Positions 22,485-28,621 of a stretch of 28,621 bases of DNA are shown piece by piece. A program made the translations under genes and the position numbers. The notes beneath the pieces were generated by a model, which saw only the letters and a program-made list of their open reading frames with translations, was not told where the DNA came from and searched no databases. The stretch covers positions 1 to 28,621 of the forward strand of contig CAZYUJ010000016.1 in assembly GCA_964650705.1 (NCBI GenBank). Direction: 5' to 3'. How positions within the stretch are numbered: the first letter of the stretch is position 1; each line of letters opens with the position of its first letter. This DNA comes from Faeciplasma sp964650705. Lineage in GTDB: Bacteria; Bacillota; Clostridia; Oscillospirales; Ruminococcaceae.

Positions 22485-22490
22485 TATAAT
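22485..22490 (+). promoter_or_regulatory. Possible -10 box for the third lipoprotein gene
   Basis: TATAAT lies 45 bp ahead of the start codon in the 178-bp gap after 22356, the largest gap among the lipoprotein genes. No good -35 hexamer is visible (AATCAT at 17 bp), so confidence is low. The rest of the gap shows no gene. Confidence 0.35.
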
Positions 22491-22534
22491 ACAATGAATT
22501 TCAAAAGATTGCATATATGAGGTGAATTCATAAT

Positions 22535-23767
22535 ATGAAAAAAATAATAATCTTTGCACTCACGCTGCTTCTTCTCGTTTCCTGCTCAGATGCACAAGAG
22601 TATGATTCCTATGCCGCCTCCCTACGAGCAGACGATGAAGCGGACAGAGGCTTTTTATATTCAAGCGAGACAGGCTTTTGCGAATCTCCCGATGCATATT
22701 ACTATATTCCATTTGACGGAGGCAATATGATCCATTTCATCGATAAGAAAAGCGGTGTCAGCGGACCTCTTTGTGCAAAGCTCGAATGTACCCACGACAA
22801 CGAAGATTGCAACGCTTCTGCACCGATGTGTTCCGGTTTGTCTTTCTATGAGGGGAAGCTGTGGTGGGTCGGTAAAAAAACCTTCGACAGCGATAGCTGG
22901 GCAATTTTCAGATCTGATCCGGACGGTACAGACCGCAAAACTGTGCGGGAGATAGATGGATTTGGTTATCGAAGTAGCGGTACTCCCGATAGTTACGGAT
23001 GCATAACCGCGGCTTTCCACAAAGGATATCTCTATCTTTCATATGCCTCATGCGTTGTGGAAGATGGAGTTCCATGTGCATATTTAGCTGTCACTAAAAC
23101 CTCTCTTTCAAATAACGATGAAACAGAGGCAATACTTTATGAACGAGTTGAAACAAGCAGCAATCCGACAATAGGACTTATCCCTGTTGATGATAAGATA
23201 TATTATTACACATTTGTTAGAAAAATCGGTGAAGACCGTAATTTTGATTTTAAGGTCTATGAATATGGCGCAGAGGGGGTTTCCGAGCTCTATAGCTCTA
23301 TCGGCAAAGAAGCTCAATTTATCCCGAACTCCTTTGGCATAAGTCCGGAAAGTCAGCCTATGTTTTCTGATTCCAATTATACAGTTTACACTCTTAAAAA
23401 CGGTGAATTTACTAAGGCTCATAGCTTTAAGGAACATCCATGTATTTATTATACCAACGACAAAATAGCCGCGATATATCCCGGAACAATGTTAGACGAA
23501 ACGGTTAAGATATTAATAACGGACTATAATTATAAAACTATTTTTGAAGGTAGCTTCAATATTGAAGATTTGATTGATCTTACCGGTGCAACATCAGTAT
23601 TTTGCGAATATAGGGGTGTGGGAACGGATGCGGTGATACTTTGGTGTCAAAGCTTTACAAGTTCAAATCCCGCGGCAGGCAATTACAACAGCAGTATGAA
23701 TAATTACTATATTTCAGTCCCGCTTGACGGCGGCGAGGTTAAAATCGTAAGCGAATTCCACCGATAG
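22535..23767 (+). CDS. Lipoprotein with propeller-like repeats and C-x4-C-T-H-x4-C motif (3 of 3)
   Basis: 410 residues. The lipobox is LVSC with Cys17. The shared motif is PLCAKLECTHDNEDCNA: Cys80, Cys85, His87, Cys92, with Thr in place of Ser. Propeller-like strands include KLWWVGKKTFDSDSWAIF, DPDGTDRKTVREI, YLYLSYASCV, DKIYYYTFVRK and a final YYISVPLDGGEVKIVSEF. GAGGTG precedes the ATG by a rather long 10 bp. It is 45 bp ahead of the ABC ATPase gene with no terminator between, so the lipoproteins and transporter are probably one unit. Function unknown. Confidence 0.88.
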   Translation: MKKIIIFALTLLLLVSCSDAQEYDSYAASLRADDEADRGFLYSSETGFCESPDAYYYIPFDGGNMIHFIDKKSGVSGPLCAKLECTHDNEDCNASAPMCSGLSFYEGKLWWVGKKTFDSDSWAIFRSDPDGTDRKTVREIDGFGYRSSGTPDSYGCITAAFHKGYLYLSYASCVVEDGVPCAYLAVTKTSLSNNDETEAILYERVETSSNPTIGLIPVDDKIYYYTFVRKIGEDRNFDFKVYEYGAEGVSELYSSIGKEAQFIPNSFGISPESQPMFSDSNYTVYTLKNGEFTKAHSFKEHPCIYYTNDKIAAIYPGTMLDETVKILITDYNYKTIFEGSFNIEDLIDLTGATSVFCEYRGVGTDAVILWCQSFTSSNPAAGNYNSSMNNYYISVPLDGGEVKIVSEFHR

Positions 23768-23812
23768 TTATCTATAACTGACGTTTGTAACATTTCAAGG
23801 AGGGACAGATCT

Positions 23813-24550
23813 ATGCAACTGAAAATCACAAATCTTACAAAGTGCTTTGGTGAGGTTGTGGCGCTTGATGATTTTTCAATCACCTTCAACACGGGCGTTT
23901 ACGGAATTTTGGGTGCAAACGGTGCCGGCAAATCGACAATGATGAACCTTATCACCGACAACTTGAAACGTGACAGCGGCTCTATCACCTTTAACGGTAA
24001 AGAAATATTGGAGCTTGGCGATGACTTTCGTGCAGTGCTGGGATATATGCCGCAGCAGCAAGGAATTTATGACCGCATGACAGCCGAAAGCTTTTTGAGC
24101 TATATGGCAAGGCTTAAAGGAATAAAGGGCAAGGCGATGAAATCTGAAATTGACAGAGTTTTGAACCTTACAAATCTTTCAAGCGTTCGCCACAAGGCGG
24201 TCGGAGGCTTTTCGGGAGGTATGAAACAGCGTGTCCTCTTGGCACAAGCTCTGCTCGGCGACCCAAAGGTTTTAATCCTTGACGAGCCGACAGCAGGCCT
24301 TGACCCCAAGGAACGAGTAAGAATCAGAAACTTCATTCAAGAGCTTTCAACTGACAGAATAGTTTTGCTCGCAACCCATATCGTCAGCGATATTGAATCA
24401 ATTGCCGACGAGGTCTTGCTTCTTAAAAAGGGAAAACTCTTGAATATGGATACCCCATCAGCACTTATAGAATCAATTCCGAAGAGCTGGACACCTGTTG
24501 CATATAATCTCAGCTTAGAGGACGTATATCTCTATTACTTGGGAGATTGA
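23813..24550 (+). CDS. ABC transporter ATPase (ABC-2 / peptide-export type)
   Basis: 245 residues with all motifs intact: Walker A GANGAGKS (34-41), Q-loop in YMPQQQGIYDRMTAESF, signature FSGGM (133-137), Walker B VLILDEP with Glu158, and switch His in LLATHIVSDIE. It hydrolyses ATP on the inner face of the membrane to drive the permease encoded next. The sequence is closest in style to ATPases of bacteriocin/antibiotic export and resistance (BcrA/NatA-like). The start follows AGGAGGGA. Its stop is one base ahead of the permease ATG (TGATATG), so they are translationally coupled. Confidence 0.95.
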   Translation: MQLKITNLTKCFGEVVALDDFSITFNTGVYGILGANGAGKSTMMNLITDNLKRDSGSITFNGKEILELGDDFRAVLGYMPQQQGIYDRMTAESFLSYMARLKGIKGKAMKSEIDRVLNLTNLSSVRHKAVGGFSGGMKQRVLLAQALLGDPKVLILDEPTAGLDPKERVRIRNFIQELSTDRIVLLATHIVSDIESIADEVLLLKKGKLLNMDTPSALIESIPKSWTPVAYNLSLEDVYLYYLGD

Positions 24551-24551
24551 T

Positions 24552-26873
24552 ATGAGAGCAGAAAATGAATTCACGCGAGTCTTTTTGGATAGAAAAAGGC
24601 TTGCTGTAATCGCACTTCTGACAGTTGTAAGCATTGCCTTGTTTTTGGTTTCATCGTTGGGACTCCTTGAGAAAAACGCAATCAAAAATAATGTTATGGC
24701 AAAGCAGTATGCCCAAAATATGATTGAAGCCTGCAAAGAGCTTTCGACAGAAGAAATTCTAAATCTCACCGCCGAAGAAAACGAAAGACTTTCAAATATA
24801 AGCTTTTGGATATCGGGATACAGAGTAGACTGGTTAGGATATCAAAGTGAGGAAGAGTTTAATAGTGCGATCTCGAATTATCCCTATCTTGAAGCTCTGT
24901 CGTCAAACCCTGAGAAGTTTTCACGCGCATATAATGTCTACCGAGAATATCTTACACGAATAATCTCTCAGGCGGAGCATCAAAGCACATATAAAGACTA
25001 CCTTTTGGGAATATCCGAGCAAGCAAAGAAGATGTCAATGATGAGCATTTTCGGAAATCAAGACAGCTTTTCAAATCGAAATATCTTTAAAACAGCAGAA
25101 GACTTCGAGATGCTAAACGATATCGAGGTCACATTCGGCAACAATATCGGTGTTGAAAAGTGGCTCGAATTTGAGCTTGCCGACTATTTCTTCCTGGCAA
25201 TTATGGTCGTCGTCGTACTTTCGTTTTTAGAGGAACGAAAGAAAGGGCTGTGGAGTGTTGTAAGATGTTCCCCAAACGGCAGAGCGAAGCTTGGGTTAGA
25301 AAGAATAGGCGTTTTGATGTCAGCCTCTTTGCTCGGTACGGTTTTGATCTACGGTATTCCGCTTATAGTATCCCTTGCCATAAACGGCGGGTTTGACGGT
25401 TTGGGCCGTTCGCTTCAGTCTCTTGAAAGCTTTAAGACCTGCACGTTAAGAATTACAATATCTCAGTGGCTTGTGCAGTATTTTGCCGTTAAGGTTGCAT
25501 CGGGTCTTTTGTTGGGACTGCTTTTGTGGTGTGTCCTCGGCTCGCTTGCAAACGCTCAGTTCTCGCTTTCTGTTTTAGGGGTGACCCTTGTCGGCGAATA
25601 TATCCTTTTTGAATATCTTCCCGTTCAAAGCTTCTTGAACGTTTTTAAATATTTCAATATCTTTTCTTTTGTTCATACGTCAAGACTATACACAAACTAT
25701 CTTAATATAAATCTATTTGGTAATGCCGTTGGTATAAGACCTCTAATGCTGACAGTTTTGCCGATAGCTATCGCCTTTTTCGCATTATGGGCAATGCTTA
25801 TTCAAGCAAAGCGCTACCCCGAAGGGAACAAAGATATTCTTTCAAAGCTCTCACATATTATAAACAAAGTTTCGGACATCTTCCGTACACGCTTAAGCCT
25901 TGGCGGTTGGGAAGTATATAAAGCGCTTGCGTTCCAGTTCGGAATATTTATAATTGCAGGAATACTTATAGTCACCAATTCCTTAAGCTATTCAATATAT
26001 ATCGAAGAAAGAGATTACTGGTATCAGGCATATCTTGAAGATGCCGAAGGTCCTATCGACAACAGCTTTGAAGAGTATCTTGCTCGTGCTAAAGAAAATA
26101 TCAACTCATCGATGAATGAATCTGAGCTTACAAGTGCTCTTGACAGGATTGAGCGAGAAGTCGAAGAGATAAAAGAAAGAGCCGAAGAAGGCGGATATGC
26201 CCCTTGGCTTGTTGACTATAAAACATATGCTTCTGTTTACGGCAACGAAAGCCGTGACCGTCAGCGGCTTAATGCTGCAATAGCAATATGCCTTTTGGCG
26301 TTTAGCTGTGCAGGGATTACGGCATTTGAAAGGCAGTCGGGCGTTGAAAAGATGGTACGCTCGACGAAAAAAGGAAGGTCATCGCTCTTTGCTAAAAAAG
26401 CGATCGTCGCTTCACTTATGGCGGCTATAGTTTGGTGTGCTGTTTATGTACGCGAGTTTATGCAGTTCGTTGCAATTAACGGTACCGAAACCTTCTCGGC
26501 ACCCGTTCAGAACATTTCGGCGCTTAGCCAATTCCCTCTTAAAATATCTTTTGCAGGCTACCTTGCAATGCTGTATGCAATCCGCCTTGTAATGCTTATC
26601 TTAACATCGTTCATCGCTTTGTTAATAAGCCATTTCTGTTCACGAATAAACACCTCGTATATTGTAAACCTTGCTGTTTTAGGCGCTCCGGCAATACTCG
26701 TCATTTTGGGCACAGATGTTTTAAAATATCTCTCGCCACTGATTCCCGTATCCTCTGCCGAGATCATGTGGAGCTTGACCGGAAATAGCCTTATGCCAAT
26801 AATTACATGGGTGATTATGGTCACATTCGGCATTTTGGCCTTGATTGCGGCGGGGAGGAAGTGGTGTAAATAA
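24552..26873 (+). CDS. ABC-2 permease, two halves fused in one chain
   Basis: 773 residues. There are two similarly built halves: helix 1 (about 17-38), a large outward loop (about 40-205) and a bundle of helices (about 208-430); then a second first helix (about 465-485), a second loop with a coiled-coil-like region (about 490-570, LTSALDRIEREVEEIKERAE), and a second bundle (about 575-770). Each half resembles one ABC-2 permease subunit with a long extracellular insert, so one chain should make the whole channel with a dimer of the ATPase. The big loops could contact the lipoproteins encoded upstream. The terminator at 26914 ends the unit. The substrate is unknown; export of the small secreted proteins is unlikely because they have Sec signal peptides. 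Confidence 0.9.
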   Translation: MRAENEFTRVFLDRKRLAVIALLTVVSIALFLVSSLGLLEKNAIKNNVMAKQYAQNMIEACKELSTEEILNLTAEENERLSNISFWISGYRVDWLGYQSEEEFNSAISNYPYLEALSSNPEKFSRAYNVYREYLTRIISQAEHQSTYKDYLLGISEQAKKMSMMSIFGNQDSFSNRNIFKTAEDFEMLNDIEVTFGNNIGVEKWLEFELADYFFLAIMVVVVLSFLEERKKGLWSVVRCSPNGRAKLGLERIGVLMSASLLGTVLIYGIPLIVSLAINGGFDGLGRSLQSLESFKTCTLRITISQWLVQYFAVKVASGLLLGLLLWCVLGSLANAQFSLSVLGVTLVGEYILFEYLPVQSFLNVFKYFNIFSFVHTSRLYTNYLNINLFGNAVGIRPLMLTVLPIAIAFFALWAMLIQAKRYPEGNKDILSKLSHIINKVSDIFRTRLSLGGWEVYKALAFQFGIFIIAGILIVTNSLSYSIYIEERDYWYQAYLEDAEGPIDNSFEEYLARAKENINSSMNESELTSALDRIEREVEEIKERAEEGGYAPWLVDYKTYASVYGNESRDRQRLNAAIAICLLAFSCAGITAFERQSGVEKMVRSTKKGRSSLFAKKAIVASLMAAIVWCAVYVREFMQFVAINGTETFSAPVQNISALSQFPLKISFAGYLAMLYAIRLVMLILTSFIALLISHFCSRINTSYIVNLAVLGAPAILVILGTDVLKYLSPLIPVSSAEIMWSLTGNSLMPIITWVIMVTFGILALIAAGRKWCK

Positions 26874-26913
26874 ACACCTGTACCTCATTATCTACTTCGC
26901 GTTAATCAAAGAA

Positions 26914-26942
26914 AATCCCCGAGAGCACACTTCTCGGGGATT
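26914..26942 (+). terminator. Terminator of the sigma-to-transporter cassette
   Basis: AATCCCCGAGA (26914-26924) and TCTCGGGGATT (26932-26942) form a perfect 11-bp stem around GCACACT, followed by GTTATAAAT. The U-run is short but the stem is strong. It lies 41 bp after the permease stop. Confidence 0.75.
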
Positions 26943-26996
26943 GTTATAAATGAAAATTATATGTTTTTTTCGACGCTTTTTTGTTAAACCACAGCC

Positions 26997-27030
26997 AAAT
27001 TACCCTTTATAAGTAGAGGGTAATTTTTTT
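26997..27030 (+). terminator. Intrinsic terminator or attenuator before a small remnant
   Basis: AAATTACCCT (26997-27006) and AGGGTAATTT (27017-27026) form a 10-bp stem, followed by a run of Ts to 27030. It stands 22 bp before GGAGGT and the ATG at 27058, so it may have been a leader attenuator of that gene rather than a second terminator of the cassette. Confidence 0.8.
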
Positions 27031-27057
27031 ATTCTCATAAAAGTTTTGGAGGTAAAA

Positions 27058-27206
27058 ATGAACAAATCAATTATTTGCCGAAGATAAGCGAAAAACGGAT
27101 GTCCAAAAAATATCTATATCCCGCCGAACAGGAATGTGAAGAGAAACTGAAGATATTGGTTGCAAAGATGAAAGTGGAACCGAGGATAAAACATGTCAAG
27201 ATTTAG
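27058..27206 (+). pseudogene. Short broken reading frame, unidentified
   Basis: TTGGAGGTAAAAATG is an excellent start region, but the frame from this ATG stops after nine codons (MNKSIICRR). The neighbouring frame is open across the same place and reads EQINYLPKISEKRMSKKYL, then YPAEQECEEKLKILVAKMK to a TAG at 27204-27206. A one-base change near the start would give a small basic protein of ~48 residues beginning M-EQINYLP. This looks like the broken leading gene of a lost accessory element. No family recognised. The bases from 27207 to 27294 show only a hairpin. Confidence 0.45.
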
Positions 27207-27232
27207 GACGATGTAAGCTAAGAAAATGGCAC

Positions 27233-27253
27233 AGATTCTAATAACGAATCTGA
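27233..27253 (-). terminator. Possible terminator of the surface protein gene
   Basis: CAGATTC (27233-27239) pairs with GAATCTG (27247-27253). On the minus strand it follows the stop codon by ~40 bp and is followed by TGCCATTTTCTT. The stem is short and the U-run is displaced, so this is weak. Confidence 0.4.
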
Positions 27254-27294
27254 GCTGCAAAGATAGCGTCACCGCCCTTGGCTGTGCGTATTAT

Positions 27295-28621
27295 TTAATT
27301 TGCTCCGGTTCTTCTGCGCTTGCCTGAGATCGCGGTTGCTACGATAACTGCGCCAGCCGCAACTGCAACGAGGACATGCCCATTCCAACTGTCACCGGTC
27401 TGCGGAGATTCCACAGGGTCGCTCGTGTCGGGTGCTTCGGTTGTATCGTCAGAACCATCCACGATGGTTGCAGAAAGCGTTTTGATCTCCGGCTCGTCTG
27501 CTTCGATGAAAGCATAAACGATAAACGGGGAGAAGCTGTCAACCGTATAAGTTGCGGTTATGGTCTTGCCGTCTGCGGCAACGGTCACAGTGCCAAACTC
27601 ATTGCCTGTTTCGGTGTCAGCGGCGTTTTCCTTTTCCCATGCAACATAAGAAGCATTTAATCTCATAAACTCATCAAAAGCTTCATAATACAATCGCTTC
27701 ACCTTGTTTAATTCTTCGACTGAAATTTCTCCGTTCGCAATTTGACGCCTAGCCACTTGGTATTCATTGGATATTCTCATTAATGTATTGAGCGCTTCAT
27801 CACGTGCTGCTGCATAAGGATTCATCAAATGAACCGCAGCGTATTTCACACTCTCGTTGCCTACAAATTCCGCAGGAACTTCAAAGGTCTGTGTGACTGT
27901 GCCGCCCACATTTTCTGCGCCCTCAAGATGGATGTCATTCGCACCGACTACATAAGCATTGTAGGTTGTTCCGGGTGTCAGATCGGCAATAGCGGTATTG
28001 TCAGCAGTTACTCTGCCAAGGAAATCGTCATCCTGCTGTGCTGCCAGAGTTGCGGGGTCGTAGCCTTCAATGAAACAGTAGAGATCACCTATCACCTTTC
28101 CGGCTGGAATACCATTATAATACAGAAATGTTGTGAGTCCGTCGTAACCATCAACAGTGACAAAACACAGTATTACATCATAAGTTATTCCACCGATGTT
28201 GACTCTCTCAAAAGGAGATTCTCTCGGAGTCATTATTAACGATCCTCCAAAATCAAGTACATTGGTAACTGGATTGTAGCGGCAGGTAGCACCATCGGAC
28301 AATCTTATCAAATTCAGAAGATCACCTGTGCCAACCCTGCTTATAACATATTCCTCGCCATTGATCGAGATGACCTCACCTATACGGTATTCAGTGCCGT
28401 CCGGGTGGGTGTAAACACTCTTTTCGATTATCTCAATCCTCACATCATTTATATTAAGGTATTCCGTATTGACATCTTGCCCCAGCAAGCTATCAATCGG
28501 CGCAAGGGTGGCAGTGTGTTTTTTCACGACGACCTCTGCATCATCGGGGAGGGTGACACTCCCGACTGGCTGGAATGTAACTTCCTTTACCACAACATCA
28601 TCGTCATACTTTACATCGACA
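27295..28621 (-). CDS. Cell-surface protein with SPQTGD sorting-type tail (C-terminal part)
   Basis: The frame is open to the right edge, so the gene starts outside the window; an internal GTG at 28593 is not needed as start. About 441 residues are visible. They include repeated beta-rich surface domains (TYRIGEVISINGEEYVISRV; TVAADGKTITATYTVDSFS), a helical insert with YQVARRQIANGEISVEELNK, and a low-complexity acidic linker (DGSDDTTEAPDTSDPVES). The end is SPQTGD, a hydrophobic helix (HVLVAVAAGAVIVATAI) and KRRR, the layout of a sortase signal in which SPQTGD stands for the usual LPxTG. It would be covalently attached to the cell wall outside the cell. No sortase gene is visible. The ligand is unknown. 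Confidence 0.88.
   Translation of the reverse strand, partial: VDVKYDDDVVVKEVTFQPVGSVTLPDDAEVVVKKHTATLAPIDSLLGQDVNTEYLNINDVRIEIIEKSVYTHPDGTEYRIGEVISINGEEYVISRVGTGDLLNLIRLSDGATCRYNPVTNVLDFGGSLIMTPRESPFERVNIGGITYDVILCFVTVDGYDGLTTFLYYNGIPAGKVIGDLYCFIEGYDPATLAAQQDDDFLGRVTADNTAIADLTPGTTYNAYVVGANDIHLEGAENVGGTVTQTFEVPAEFVGNESVKYAAVHLMNPYAAARDEALNTLMRISNEYQVARRQIANGEISVEELNKVKRLYYEAFDEFMRLNASYVAWEKENAADTETGNEFGTVTVAADGKTITATYTVDSFSPFIVYAFIEADEPEIKTLSATIVDGSDDTTEAPDTSDPVESPQTGDSWNGHVLVAVAAGAVIVATAISGKRRRTGAN

Noticed and set aside
28133..28141. GTGAGTCCG, resembling part of the 16-bp element
   Set aside because: Only nine bases match, it lies inside the surface protein gene, and it has no start codon at the expected distance; treated as chance.
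1..28621. CRISPR arrays, insertion sequences, integrases or prophage genes
   Set aside because: No regularly spaced direct repeats, transposase, integrase or phage structural proteins were seen. The tRNA genes show no duplicated 3' end that would mark an integration site.

Overview
The window looks like the chromosome of a low-to-mid GC anaerobic Firmicute of the class Clostridia, probably a gut Oscillospirales- or Lachnospiraceae-like bacterium. This is inferred from strong AGGAGG ribosome binding sites, sigma-A promoters, tRNA genes with encoded CCA, anaerobe-type redox proteins (rubredoxin, A-type flavoprotein) and protein families typical of that group. I ran no database search; all family names are by recognition.

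Layout. (1) 1-473: the 3' end of a 5S rRNA gene, then tRNA-Lys, -Glu, -Met and -Trp, with an attenuator-like hairpin pair between Glu and Met and a terminator after Trp. (2) 474-5040: a redox island. It holds a 4Fe-4S ferredoxin-domain protein, rubredoxin, an FAD oxidoreductase with a C-terminal Rieske domain, a divergent Crp/Fnr regulator and an FprA-type flavodiiron protein. It probably handles oxygen or nitric oxide. Near-identical palindromes lie where an activator would sit at the ferredoxin promoter and where an autorepressor would sit at the regulator's own promoter. (3) 5041-9076, minus strand: MarR regulator plus a heterodimeric ABC exporter with complementary degenerate ATP sites. 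(4) 9077-10331: a graveyard of three broken genes (DUF4143-type ATPase, DUF6809-like protein, TetR regulator). (5) 10342-14703, minus strand: an OmpR/sensor-kinase pair with two membrane proteins, and a second unit with a paralogue of one of them, a charged helical protein and a C-terminal fragment resembling an ABC-2 permease.

(6) 14830-26942, plus strand, is the most interesting part. It is a 12-kb cassette: ECF sigma factor, DUF4367-type anti-sigma factor, three small secreted proteins, a lipoprotein fusing a propeller-like region to a solute-binding domain, three paralogous lipoproteins sharing a C-x4-C-[ST]-H-x4-C motif, an ABC ATPase and a 773-residue permease in which two ABC-2 halves are fused. 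Cis signals include direct repeats at the sigma promoter, a hairpin that buries a ribosome binding site, a 16-bp element repeated 75-76 bp ahead of two secreted-protein genes, and an apparent ATT start codon. My working idea is an envelope-sensing and export system controlled by its own sigma factor. The substrate is unknown.

(7) 26943-28621: terminators, a small broken reading frame, and on the minus strand the C-terminal part of a surface protein with an SPQTGD sorting-type tail, running off the right edge.
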